This document shows positions 8,502-16,267 of a DNA stretch of 64,000 nt, in pieces. A program made the position numbers and the translations under genes. Origin of the DNA: Asanoa hainanensis. Its GTDB lineage: Bacteria > Actinomycetota > Actinomycetes > Mycobacteriales > Micromonosporaceae. The notes below the pieces were generated by a model. That model searched no databases and was not told the DNA's origin. It saw only the letters and a list, made by a program, of their open reading frames with translations. Positions within the stretch are counted from its first letter, which is position 1. Every line of letters begins with the position of its first letter. Where the stretch lies: positions 1 through 64,000 of the forward strand of contig NZ_FZPH01000015.1 of assembly GCF_900188485.1 (NCBI RefSeq). The letters run 5' to 3'.

Positions 8502-9783
8502 TCGGTCGGATCAGGCCCCGGGGATCCATGCGCTGCCAGGTCGCGCTCACTCGCTGACCCGTTTGCCCGGGGTACGCGCGGCGGAAGCTGTCCGCGTCGC
8601 CCCGGGACTCGAATCCGGGGTAGGCGCCGTCCGCGAGTGCCGCGACCGGTCCCCAGGCGTCGGCCAGAGCCGCGTCCCGGTGGCTGCCGAACACCACGCC
8701 CGCGACCAGGAACTGGTGGGACCGGTGGTGGAAGGCCGTGGCATCCGGATCGACGTCCCGCACCGCGCCGTCCAGTGACCGGAACTGGATCAGGGGCCGA
8801 TGCCGGCTTCGCGCGGCCCGCGCCAACGCCCGGGCCGCGTCCTCGTCGAGCTCGCGCAGCGCCGCGCTGGTCGCCGTCGCGGCCTGCTGACCGACGTTCG
8901 CGTGCTGGTGTGCGGGCGAGACCAGGGCGTCGTACGGGACGACCTGCGTCTGCGCGTGCACCGGTCCGGCGGCCAGGAGCGGGGCCAGGGCGTCCCGGAT
9001 CACGTCCTCGTGGGACGAGGCGACGACGGCGGTGACACTGAGGACGAGGTTGTCGCCCTGCATCATCAGGTTCGCCATGGCCGACAGCTCGCGCGGCGAC
9101 CGGGACAGGGCCGCCGCCCACGCCGCCAGGGTCTGGCCGTGGGGCTCTACCAGGTACGTGAGGCCAGCGACTCCCACCCCTGTGAGCGGCATCGCCTCGA
9201 TCTCGTACGCGGTGATGACGCCGATCCCGGCCCCGGCCCCGCGCAGGGCCCAGAAGAGGTCGCCCTCCGTCGTGTCGGTGACGCGCAGCCGCCGGCCGTC
9301 GACAGTGATCAGCTCGGCGGCGCGGACGTGGTCGATGGTCAGGCCGTAGCCGCGGGCGAGCCAGCCGACGCCCCCACCGGTGGCGGACCCGCCGACGCCG
9401 ACGTTGCCGTGGTCGCCGGAGCTGATGACGAGGCCTTCGGTGGCCAGCCGCTCGGCGACCGTGCCCCAGCGGGCTCCGGGGCCGATCCGGACGAGGTGCC
9501 GGTCCCGGTCGACGACCTCGATCTGGTCGAGCTGGGACAGGTCGATCACCAGGCCACCGTCGTTGGTGGATCGCCCCGACAGACCGTGCCCGCCACTGCG
9601 GATCGAGAGCGGCAGCGAGGTGTCGGCCACGGCCGCCAGCGCGTCGGCGATGTCCTGGTCGCCGCGCGGGAACAGGACACCGGCCGGCCGTGCCTTGGTG
9701 GTGTAGGTGCTGCTCACCCGCGCGTACGCGGGATCGTCGGGCTCGATCAGAAACCGCTCGAGATGGTCGGGCAGGCGAAGCAT
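8440..9783 (-). CDS. FAD-linked oxidase of the berberine-bridge (PP-loop/VAO) family
   Basis: A 447-residue flavoenzyme. The FAD-binding half contains ARPAGVLFPRGDQDIADALA and RSGGHGLSGRST, whose histidine is the usual covalent FAD attachment site, then GVGGSATGGGVGWLARGYGL. The second attachment cysteine of bicovalent members is absent (WLARGYG), so attachment is probably through one residue. Such enzymes oxidise alcohols, sugars or alkaloid-like metabolites with oxygen. ATG 9783 overlaps the stop of the F420-type oxidase gene (TGATG), so it is the last gene of an exporter-oxidase-oxidase operon. The C-terminal tail overlaps the convergent membrane-protein gene. Confidence 0.85.
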   Translation of the reverse strand: MLRLPDHLERFLIEPDDPAYARVSSTYTTKARPAGVLFPRGDQDIADALAAVADTSLPLSIRSGGHGLSGRSTNDGGLVIDLSQLDQIEVVDRDRHLVRIGPGARWGTVAERLATEGLVISSGDHGNVGVGGSATGGGVGWLARGYGLTIDHVRAAELITVDGRRLRVTDTTEGDLFWALRGAGAGIGVITAYEIEAMPLTGVGVAGLTYLVEPHGQTLAAWAAALSRSPRELSAMANLMMQGDNLVLSVTAVVASSHEDVIRDALAPLLAAGPVHAQTQVVPYDALVSPAHQHANVGQQAATATSAALRELDEDAARALARAARSRHRPLIQFRSLDGAVRDVDPDATAFHHRSHQFLVAGVVFGSHRDAALADAWGPVAALADGAYPGFESRGDADSFRRAYPGQTGQRVSATWQRMDPRGLIRPITCAPAAVRGRGSAGRPARG

Positions 9784-10697
9784 CACGACCTCGCTTTCCT
9801 GATGGCGGCCCGGGCGGCGGGGATGACCTCGGTGCCGAACAGCGAGATCTGCTCCACGTTCTCGGGGTGCGGCACGAAGTTGACGGTGTCGAACCGCTCC
9901 TCGGTGACGAACTCGGCGATGATCCGCCCCCAGATCTCGGGCGTGGTCAGGATCGGCTGTGCGCCTGGGCCGGTCCGGGGTCGATCGGTCGTGCTTCGCC
10001 GGGCCGTCACCGATCCCACGAGTTGAATGACGCGGCTCACGTCGGTGGGTTCGCGGCCGGCCGCCACGGCGGCGCGGTCGATGCGCTCCTGGGCCACCGG
10101 TTTGGACTCGAACGGCGTGCCCAGCGGCGCGATCCAGCCGTCGGCCCGCCGGCCGACCAGGTCGAGCATCCGCGGGCCGACCGCGCCGAGCCAGATGCCG
10201 ACGTTGTGCGCCGGCGCGGGTCCGGTCTGCGCGTCGAGGTGGAAGACCTTGCCGTCCAGGTGCGCCGTCCGCTGGTCTGTCCACATCGCACGGAGAATGA
10301 GGATCGCCTCCTCGACCGCCGTCACCGTCTGGCCGGGAGACCAGGTCGGGCCGCCGAGTCCGGCGATCTGTGGCCAGTTGCGGCCGCCACCGAGGCCGAG
10401 CTCGAACCTGCCGCCCGAGAGCAGGTCGAGGCTCGCCGCCGTCTTCGCCAGCATCGCCGGCGGGCGCAGTGCCAGGTTGGCGACGTCCGTCATCACCCGG
10501 ATGCGCCGGTTCTCGCTCAACAGGGACGCCGCCAACGAGAAGGTGTCGAGGAACTGGGCCACGTACGGATGGTCCTGAATCGTCACGTAGTCGAAGCCGG
10601 TCGCGTCGGCGGCCGCCACGTTCGCGCGTACCCGATCGATCGCACCGGCGTCGGGGGCGACGAAGACGCCGAAGCGTACGCCATGATCATTCCGCAT
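9783..10697 (-). CDS. Luciferase-like (LLM) flavin/F420-dependent oxidoreductase
   Basis: A 304-residue TIM-barrel protein starting FGVFVAPDAGAIDRV, with GFDYVTIQDHPY, RIRVMTDVANLALRPPAMLA and SGGRFELGLGGG blocks typical of the bacterial luciferase-like superfamily. Actinomycete members mostly use coenzyme F420; which flavin is used here is not visible. ATG 10697 sits two bases after the stop of the exporter gene, and the 3' end overlaps the FAD oxidase start, so the three genes are one unit, presumably modifying and exporting, or detoxifying, the compound sensed by the TetR protein. Confidence 0.87.
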   Translation of the reverse strand: MRNDHGVRFGVFVAPDAGAIDRVRANVAAADATGFDYVTIQDHPYVAQFLDTFSLAASLLSENRRIRVMTDVANLALRPPAMLAKTAASLDLLSGGRFELGLGGGRNWPQIAGLGGPTWSPGQTVTAVEEAILILRAMWTDQRTAHLDGKVFHLDAQTGPAPAHNVGIWLGAVGPRMLDLVGRRADGWIAPLGTPFESKPVAQERIDRAAVAAGREPTDVSRVIQLVGSVTARRSTTDRPRTGPGAQPILTTPEIWGRIIAEFVTEERFDTVNFVPHPENVEQISLFGTEVIPAARAAIRKARS

Positions 10698-10699
10698 TT

Positions 10700-12133
10700 T
10701 CAGAGCTCCACCGGGCTGAGCTCGGGCAGGACCTCGGGCTCCGGAGCCTTCGCGAGCTTCTTCGCGGCCGGCACCGCCATGGCCAGGAAGAAGGCGGCCG
10801 CTTCGGCGACGGCGGTGATCGTGAACGACAGCGTGAAACCGCGATCCGCCGGCAGCCCGCTGGGCAGGGTGTGTGCCGCGACCACGGAGCTGACGACCGC
10901 CGTACCGATGGAGGCTCCGATCGTGCGGATGTTGGTGTTCATGCCGCTCGCGACGCTGGTCTGGCTCTTCGGCACGTTCTGCACGATCAGGTTGATCATC
11001 GGCGAGTAGATCAGGCCCAGGCCGACGCCGAAGATGCCTCCGAACACGGCGATCTTCCACTCGGCGTCGTGCTGGAACGCGATCGCCAGGCTCATCAGCG
11101 TGGTCAGGCCGGCACCCGTGATCAACTGTGCCTTCGCGGGGACCCAGCGGGTGAGCGGTCCGCTCAGCGAGCCGACGATCGCCATCATGCCCATCATCGG
11201 CAGCATCAGCAGGCCGGCCCTGGTCACGCTGGCGCCGAAGCCGTACCCGGACGAGGTCGGCACCTGCATGAGCTGCGGCAGGAAGGCGAAGATCCCGAAC
11301 ATCCCGGCACCGAAGATCAGGGCGACCGCGTTCGTGGTCCAGACCGCGGGCAGCCGCATCATCCGCATGTCGATCAGGGGGCTGGACGAGCGGACCTCGC
11401 TGACCACCCACGCGACGAACAGCACCACCGCGAGGGCGAACAGGCCCAGGGTCCTCCCCGAACTCCAGCCCCACTCGCTGCCGTCGGTCAGCGGCAGCAG
11501 CAGGGCGACCAGCCAGCCGGAGAGCAGGATCGCGGCCAGCCAGTTGATCTTTCCGGGGTGCCGCGTCTTCGAGGCCGGCACGAGCCGCCAGGCCAGGATC
11601 CCGATGACGACCGTGGCGATCATCGGGAACCAGAACAGGAAGCGCCAGTTCAGTGCGCTGACGATCGGGCCGGCCAGCACGATGCCCGTGCCGCTCGCGG
11701 CCGCGATGACCGCGGCCATGATGCCGACGGCGGAGTGCAGCTTCTCCTGCGGGTACTCGTCGCGGAGGATGCCGAAGGAGACCGGGAACACGGCAGCGCC
11801 GACGCCTTGCAGGACGCGACCCACGATGAGAATCCCGATATTCGGGGCGATAGCCGCCAGAAGACAGCCCACGGCGATCGCCGCGAGGGCCACCAGCACC
11901 GTGCGGTCCTTGCCTATCGCGTCGCCGATGCGACCCAGGATGGGGGTGGACACCGAGGAGGCGAGGAGCCAGGCCGTGAGCACCCAGGTCACCGTGGTCG
12001 AGGTCGTGTGCAGGTCGTGCGCGATGGTGGGCAGCACCGGGGTCACCAACGACTGCGTCAGCGCGAAGACCACCACCGCCGCCGCGAGCACGCTGAAGAT
12101 GACCCTCGGCGAAGCCTGATAAAGTCGAGACAC
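10700..12133 (-). CDS. MFS drug exporter, DHA2 (14-TMS) family
   Basis: A 477-residue transporter with about 14 hydrophobic segments. The first span (VIFSVLAAAVVVFALTQSLV) is followed by the drug:H+ antiporter motif A region ILGRIGDAIGKDRT and by motif C-like SGTGIVLAGPIVSAL. The length and motifs fit the DHA2 (EmrB/QacA-like) group, which expels hydrophobic compounds using the proton gradient. The start is GTG at 12133. Its promoter region carries two overlapping inverted repeats between it and the divergent TetR gene, the standard layout for a TetR-controlled efflux pump. Confidence 0.9.
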   Translation of the reverse strand: MSRLYQASPRVIFSVLAAAVVVFALTQSLVTPVLPTIAHDLHTTSTTVTWVLTAWLLASSVSTPILGRIGDAIGKDRTVLVALAAIAVGCLLAAIAPNIGILIVGRVLQGVGAAVFPVSFGILRDEYPQEKLHSAVGIMAAVIAAASGTGIVLAGPIVSALNWRFLFWFPMIATVVIGILAWRLVPASKTRHPGKINWLAAILLSGWLVALLLPLTDGSEWGWSSGRTLGLFALAVVLFVAWVVSEVRSSSPLIDMRMMRLPAVWTTNAVALIFGAGMFGIFAFLPQLMQVPTSSGYGFGASVTRAGLLMLPMMGMMAIVGSLSGPLTRWVPAKAQLITGAGLTTLMSLAIAFQHDAEWKIAVFGGIFGVGLGLIYSPMINLIVQNVPKSQTSVASGMNTNIRTIGASIGTAVVSSVVAAHTLPSGLPADRGFTLSFTITAVAEAAAFFLAMAVPAAKKLAKAPEPEVLPELSPVEL

Positions 12134-12135
12134 GC

Positions 12136-12161
12136 CTCCACATTAGTGGAGACAAGTCTCC
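12136..12161. promoter_or_regulatory. TetR operator: two overlapping inverted repeats
   Basis: CTCCAC-ATTA-GTGGAG (12136-12151) overlaps GGAGAC-AA-GTCTCC (12148-12161); both are perfect. They begin 3 bp upstream of the exporter GTG start and end 36 bp before the TetR ATG. Such a palindrome is the expected binding site of the TetR-type repressor encoded next door. Overlap of two dyads could allow two dimers to bind. Arms are directly seen; binding is inferred. Confidence 0.7.
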
Positions 12162-12197
12162 GGTCTGCAAGCCCGAGAGTGAGTGAGGAGGATCTCC

Positions 12198-12755
12198 ATG
12201 GCCGAGGTCCGCGATGCCGCCCGGCGCCCCCTCCGCGCCGACGCCCGGCGCAACTACGACGCCCTGCTGGCCGCGGCCGCCGAGGCCTTCGGCGAGAAGG
12301 GCACCGGGGCGTCCCTGGACGACATCGCGAAACGAGCGGGCGTCGGCCCGGGCACGCTCTACCGCAACTTCCCGACGCGCGAGGCCTTGTTCCAGGCGGT
12401 CTACACGGAGGAGGTCAACCAGCTACGGGAGATCGCCGTGACCACGGTGGGCCTACCCCCGTGGGAGGCGCTGGTGACCTGGCTGGACCGCTTCGTGGAC
12501 TACATCGTGCCGAAGCGGGCGGTCCTGGAGGCGTTGAGCCAGGAATCGGAGATGTTCCGGGCCTGCCGCATCTCCATGCACGAGGCGGGAGAGCCGTTGC
12601 TGGCCGCCGCACAGAAGGCCGAAGAGGTCCGCCCCGACGTGACCTTCGACGACCTGCTGCGGATGGTGTCGGGCCTGACCTCGACGACATACGTGGATAG
12701 CGCACAACGCCGCAAGGTGCTGGCGCTGGCTTTGGACGGCCTCAGAACGCGTTGA
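12198..12755 (+). CDS. TetR-family repressor of the adjacent exporter operon
   Basis: A 185-residue protein with the TetR N-terminal helix-turn-helix (ALLAAAAEAFGEKGTGASLD, DIAKRAGVGPGTLYRNFPTR) and an all-helical C-terminal ligand domain. GAGGAGG placed 7 bp before ATG 12198 fixes the start. The divergent position and the shared palindromes at 12136-12161 make it the likely repressor of the MFS/LLM/FAD-oxidase operon and of itself. The ligand is probably a substrate of the exporter. Confidence 0.9.
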   Translation: MAEVRDAARRPLRADARRNYDALLAAAAEAFGEKGTGASLDDIAKRAGVGPGTLYRNFPTREALFQAVYTEEVNQLREIAVTTVGLPPWEALVTWLDRFVDYIVPKRAVLEALSQESEMFRACRISMHEAGEPLLAAAQKAEEVRPDVTFDDLLRMVSGLTSTTYVDSAQRRKVLALALDGLRTR

Positions 12756-12782
12756 ACTCGTCCTGCCGCGACAATTCTTTAA

Positions 12783-13021
12783 TGCTATCGGAAATGGGAT
12801 GACGCAACGCTGCTGCTCGCCCGAATCAGGCACTGGGAATACGCCCGGCTGGCTCGCCTCGGTGTCGGCCACCAGCAGCTCCGCCGCTTCGATCCCGCGT
12901 GGGATCGCCTGAAACGCAACATGATTGCCCGCGCCAAGCCCGCGCGAAGTTTCCCACCCTTCGCGCTTATTTGGCATGATCGAATCAGGATTTCTGCTGA
13001 CGATTGCCGCACAATTAATGC
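12783..13021 (+). pseudogene. Possible gene remnant without start codon
   Basis: After a TAA at 12780-12782 the frame stays open and reads WDDATLLLARIRHWEYARLA, then RRFDPAWDRLKRN, which has the look of a real charged helical protein, yet no usable start codon is found before this stretch. The frame continues as an overlap into the next gene until 13151. I do not recognise the family. It may be a decayed 3' fragment or chance; confidence is low. Confidence 0.2.
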
Positions 13022-14920
13022 ATGCGGCAGCTTCAGTTCTTCACTACGGCGGAGCTGGCCGTCATGCGCGATCGCACCGCTTCCCGCAGTTATTCGCCCG
13101 CAGCTGACGAATTCCGCCGCGAACATGAGCGCCGCCGTTCCTGGGGCCTGATTCGGCGTCACGCGGAACGGCGGCGCCGGTCGGCTAATGGCCACCAAGG
13201 CGCTCCGGCACGCGCTAATCCTCCGCAAAACCAGGTCTCCCCCGCATCCGCGGCATCAGCCTGGTTAACGGCGCAGGCATCAGCCTCGGTTTCGCCTCAG
13301 TCCCCGCGCCCGCACCGCTCCCGGCCCGGCATCCGCATCGACCCACCGCCGCCGCTCCCCCGACCGCAGCCCCAACCACGCCCCGACACCAGCCTCAAGT
13401 CCGGCGCGGCCCCGCGCCCGCGCCCGCACCGCGGCATCACCTCGGCGTCGGTGCCGACCCCAACGCCGTCCCGGCACCAGGCTCGGCTCCGACCGCAGTC
13501 CAAACCACGCTCCGACATCAGCCTCGCGCCCGGCGCAGCCCCCGCGCCCGCACCCGCGCCAGCGCCGGCATCACCTCGGCATCGGTGCCGACCCACCGCG
13601 AGCGCCAGCCCCGACCGCAGCCCGACCACGCCCCGACATCAGCCTCACGCCCGGCGCGGCCTCCGCCCCGACATCACCTCGGCGTTGGTGCCGACTCCAA
13701 ACGCCCCCGGCACCAGCCTCGGCTCTGACCGCAGCCCCGACTACGGCCCACATCGGCCTCGGTCCCGACGCGGCCCCGCACCCGCGCCGCGCCAAGCACC
13801 GCCACCCCGGCCAGCCCTGGCTCCGACCCCAGCCCAACCACACCCCGACATCAGGCTCGCGTCCGGCGCAGCCCCCGCCTGGCATCACCTCGGCGTCGGT
13901 GCCCACCCCAACGCCACCCGACACCAGCCACGGCTCCGACCACCGCCCAACCACACCCCGACATCAGCCACGCGTCCGGCGCAGGCCCGCACCAACGCCC
14001 GCCCCGGCGTCACCCTCGGCTCCGACCGCCGCCCACATCTGCCCCACACCCGGGCCACGCCAGGCACCGCCACCCCGGCCAGCCCCGGCTCCGACCCAGC
14101 CCAACCACACCCCGACGTCAGCCACGCGTCCGGCGCAGGCCCGCACCAACGCCCGCCCCGGCGTCACCCTCGGCTCCGACCGCCGCCGCGACCACCGCCC
14201 ACATCGGCCTCGATCCCGGCGCAGCCCCACACCCGCGCCACGCCAAGCCACCGCCACGCCGGCCAGCCCGGCTCCGACCGCAGCCCAACCACACCCCCGA
14301 CATCAGCCACGCGTCTGGCGCGGCCTCCGCCCCGGCATCACCTCGGCATTGGTGCCAACCCCAACGCCAGCCACGGCTCCGACCGCAGCCCCCACCACGC
14401 CCTCGACATCAGCTTTGCGTCCGGCGCGGGCCTGCACCGCGCCCGCCCGGCGTCACCATCGGCACATCGGCGCAGCCGCCCCGACCACAGCGCGATGTCC
14501 GCCCCGCTATCGGAATCGACCCCACCGACACCCGGCACCGGCCGTTCATCGATCATGGACCTCGTGGAGGACCAGCAGGCGGCACGGTCGGACGAGGGTG
14601 CGGCGAAGGTGATCACGCTCTGCGGCTCGACCAGGTTCGCGGCCGAGTTTGCCGAGGTCAATCAGCGGCTCACGCTGGAAGGTTGCGTCGTGATCAGCTT
14701 GGGGATGTTCGGCCTTCCCGAGTTGCCCGACTACGACTGGACGGTCGACCCCGCGGACCTGAAGGGGCGGCTCGGTCGCGTGCATTTCCAGAAGATTCGC
14801 ATGGCCGACGAGGTGTTCATCGTGGATCCGGGCGGCTACGTGGGTGAGTCGACCCGGCGGGAGATCGCGTACGCGGAGTCGCTCGGCAAGCCGGTCCGGT
14901 ACCTGAGTCGCGAAGCCTAG
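13022..14920 (+). CDS. Open frame joining a small N-terminal domain, a repeat tract and a C-terminal domain
   Basis: Read literally this is one 632-residue protein. Residues 1-55 (MRQLQFFTTAELAVMRDRTA, then DEFRREHERRRSWGLIRRHA) look like a genuine small charged helical protein. Residues about 90-500 are Pro/Arg/His/Ser/Ala-rich sequence translated from a C-rich DNA repeat. Residues 512-632 form a compact domain treated separately (14555-14920). Repeat units fall in different frames relative to each other, so the middle does not look selected as protein. I favour two genes, a short one at 13022 whose stop was lost and another near 14555, separated by expanded repeat DNA. A true fusion cannot be excluded. 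No ribosome site of note precedes ATG 13022. Confidence 0.4.
   Translation: MRQLQFFTTAELAVMRDRTASRSYSPAADEFRREHERRRSWGLIRRHAERRRRSANGHQGAPARANPPQNQVSPASAASAWLTAQASASVSPQSPRPHRSRPGIRIDPPPPLPRPQPQPRPDTSLKSGAAPRPRPHRGITSASVPTPTPSRHQARLRPQSKPRSDISLAPGAAPAPAPAPAPASPRHRCRPTASASPDRSPTTPRHQPHARRGLRPDITSALVPTPNAPGTSLGSDRSPDYGPHRPRSRRGPAPAPRQAPPPRPALAPTPAQPHPDIRLASGAAPAWHHLGVGAHPNATRHQPRLRPPPNHTPTSATRPAQARTNARPGVTLGSDRRPHLPHTRATPGTATPASPGSDPAQPHPDVSHASGAGPHQRPPRRHPRLRPPPRPPPTSASIPAQPHTRATPSHRHAGQPGSDRSPTTPPTSATRLARPPPRHHLGIGANPNASHGSDRSPHHALDISFASGAGLHRARPASPSAHRRSRPDHSAMSAPLSESTPPTPGTGRSSIMDLVEDQQAARSDEGAAKVITLCGSTRFAAEFAEVNQRLTLEGCVVISLGMFGLPELPDYDWTVDPADLKGRLGRVHFQKIRMADEVFIVDPGGYVGESTRREIAYAESLGKPVRYLSREA
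13300..14480. repeat. Degenerate C-rich direct-repeat tract, about 1.2 kb
   Basis: A recurring block resembling CCCCGACATCAGCC followed by a variant of GCGTCCGGCGC occurs about eight times (near 13381, 13510, 13631, 13843, 13956, 14110, 14296, 14401). A second block, a variant of GGCATCACCTCGGC then GGTGCC and CCCAACGCC, lies between several of these (near 13432, 13566, 13670, 13881, 14333). Spacings vary from about 105 to 212 bp. One recent duplication is almost exact: 13945-14033 recurs at 14099-14187, offset 154 bp, with one mismatch. The plus strand is strikingly C-rich and G-poor. Because spacings are mostly not multiples of three, units change reading frame. Confidence 0.85.
14555..14920 (+). 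CDS. Nucleoside 2-deoxyribosyltransferase-like small protein
   Basis: About 100-121 residues containing VITLCGSTRFAAEFAEVNQR, ISLGMFGLPE and a C-terminal ADEVFIVDPGGYVGESTRRE then YAESLGKPVRYLS. This is the fold signature of the nucleoside deoxyribosyltransferase-like/DUF4406 group (N-terminal GSTRF loop, C-terminal 'aD.vfi...G..G..t..Ei.yA...gkpv'). Family members transfer or bind deoxyribose/ADP-ribose-type groups; activity here is unknown. Candidate starts are ATG 14555 and GTG 14609, the latter preceded by GAGGG. The frame is continuous with the upstream repeat tract, so it may instead be the C-terminal domain of the longer open frame. Confidence 0.6.
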   Translation: MDLVEDQQAARSDEGAAKVITLCGSTRFAAEFAEVNQRLTLEGCVVISLGMFGLPELPDYDWTVDPADLKGRLGRVHFQKIRMADEVFIVDPGGYVGESTRREIAYAESLGKPVRYLSREA

Positions 14921-15690
14921 GCGTACGGGTCCCAGTCGGCGAGTCGCTCCATCGGCTCCGTGTCGCCGGTGGTCTCCAGGACGTCCAGCGGAACGCGCGC
15001 GTAGAAGTAGAGGACCAGGTCGCTCGCCGCGCCTCGTATCGCCAGGTTGCCTGGCTCCGCGTCGGCGGCGAGGTCCGCGCAGCGGACGCCGTCCGCGTCG
15101 AGGGTCAGGCGCCAGGAGCCGCCCTCGGTCGCGTGCAGGTCGATGGTCGCCGGCTTGAACGGCCACGGGACCGTCGTCGCCGACACCGTCGTCAGGAACT
15201 CGTCGACGCCCTCTACCGCGACGTCCGCCGGCAGCGGCTGCGCCGCTCCTTCGGTGAGCTGGGCGTCGTACGTGTGGACGGCGAGCTCCTGGATCTGGTG
15301 CCGGGCCACGGCTCCGCTGGTCTGTGGCGCCTGCGAGTCGCCCCACCAGGTCCAGCAGCCGCGGGCCGGGCCGGCCGCGCGCATCGCGTCGAGCATGAGC
15401 TCGGTCGACTCGGCCAGCCAGGCGTCCAGAGCCGCACGGTCGCGGGGCGCGGTCGGGGCGCCCTTCGGGTCCGTTTTCGGCGGCGGCTGTGCGCCCGGGC
15501 CTGCCGCGACGATGGCGGCCTGCCGGCGGCGGCCGTCGCCGAGATGCTGTGCCAACTCGCGCAACGTCCACTCCGGACAGCTCGGGACCGGCGCGTCGAG
15601 GTCGGGGGCGGACGCGACCACCGCGCGGAACGCCGCCGAGCGGTCTTCGATCAGCCGCAGGACCTCGGGGAACTCCAAGACTCTTCGCAC
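14917..15690 (-). CDS. Maleylpyruvate isomerase-type (MDMPI/DinB-like) protein
   Basis: A 257-residue protein with the TIGR03083-type layout. An N-terminal DinB-like four-helix bundle contains CPEWTLRELAQHLGDGRRRQ and a conserved histidine later in ARHQIQELAVHTYDAQL. These are the two histidines plus acidic residue that bind zinc in mycothiol-dependent enzymes. A small C-terminal SCP2-like domain follows (LHATEGGSWRLTLDADGVRC then IRGAASDLVLYFYARV). The role is probably a mycothiol-using transferase or isomerase. GTG 15690 is the start used; the conserved region begins about residue 4. It is convergent with the deoxyribosyltransferase-like gene, overlapping by 4 bp. Confidence 0.8.
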   Translation of the reverse strand: MRRVLEFPEVLRLIEDRSAAFRAVVASAPDLDAPVPSCPEWTLRELAQHLGDGRRRQAAIVAAGPGAQPPPKTDPKGAPTAPRDRAALDAWLAESTELMLDAMRAAGPARGCWTWWGDSQAPQTSGAVARHQIQELAVHTYDAQLTEGAAQPLPADVAVEGVDEFLTTVSATTVPWPFKPATIDLHATEGGSWRLTLDADGVRCADLAADAEPGNLAIRGAASDLVLYFYARVPLDVLETTGDTEPMERLADWDPYA

Positions 15691-15802
15691 GCCGGTTGTG
15701 TATCACGGCGTTCCGGCCACGGCGTAGCGAATTTTGTCGGACGGGCCGGTTACTCTGACCTCGATCGGACTAGCGCTGGCAGCTCACCCTCGGGAGAACC
15801 AT

Positions 15803-16267
15803 ATGCGCAAGACCAGGATCAGCGCGTGCCCACTCCGCTCCCATCTCGATCCGCGCCTGCTGCGGTTCAGCGCCGGCGCCACCGCGAGCGTGCTCGCCGT
15901 CGTACTCCTCGTTGTCGATGCCCTTCGGCCATTGGGTCTCTTCCTGCTCGCCTCCCAGGTCGCCGTGTTCGCCTTCACCGCGTTCGTGAGCTTTCAGTGG
16001 TCGCTGTGGGCGCAGATCTTCGCCCGTGTCGTCTGGCCCCGGATCGGCGCACCGGCCGAGTTGGAGGATGCTCGGCCACCGAGATTCGCCCAACTCATCG
16101 GCTTCGTGGTGACCACCCTGGCGTTCGTCGCCTTCGCGTTCGGCATCGATGTCGCCGGCTACAGCCTCACCGCTCTCGCCTTCGCCGTGACAGCCCTCAA
16201 CGCGGCCACCGGGCTGTGTTTGGGCTGCAAGGCCTACCAACTGGTCCGCCGACCGAGACCGGCCTAG
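15803..16267 (+). CDS. DUF4395 membrane protein
   Basis: A 154-residue integral membrane protein. It begins LDPRLLRFSAGATASVLAVV, has hydrophobic spans around residues 20-45, 48-70, 100-120 and 120-140, and carries the family phrase IGAPAELEDARPPRFAQLIG. These features match DUF4395, whose members are often encoded beside thioredoxin or rhodanese proteins; none is adjacent here. GGGAGAA placed 5 bp before ATG 15803 supports this start over upstream codons. Function unknown. It ends one base before the convergent gene. Confidence 0.8.
   Translation: MRKTRISACPLRSHLDPRLLRFSAGATASVLAVVLLVVDALRPLGLFLLASQVAVFAFTAFVSFQWSLWAQIFARVVWPRIGAPAELEDARPPRFAQLIGFVVTTLAFVAFAFGIDVAGYSLTALAFAVTALNAATGLCLGCKAYQLVRRPRPA

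Noticed and set aside
8598-8618. Sequence GGGACTCGAATCCGGGG resembling a tRNA T-arm
   Set aside because: It lies inside the coding frame of the FAD oxidase (reads FESRGD in the protein), and no acceptor, D or anticodon arms can be placed around it.
13300-14480. CRISPR array or zinc-finger-like protein repeat
   Set aside because: Unit spacing is irregular (about 105-212 bp), the units are long and degenerate, and there are no unique spacers of equal length. The frame changes argue against a protein repeat.
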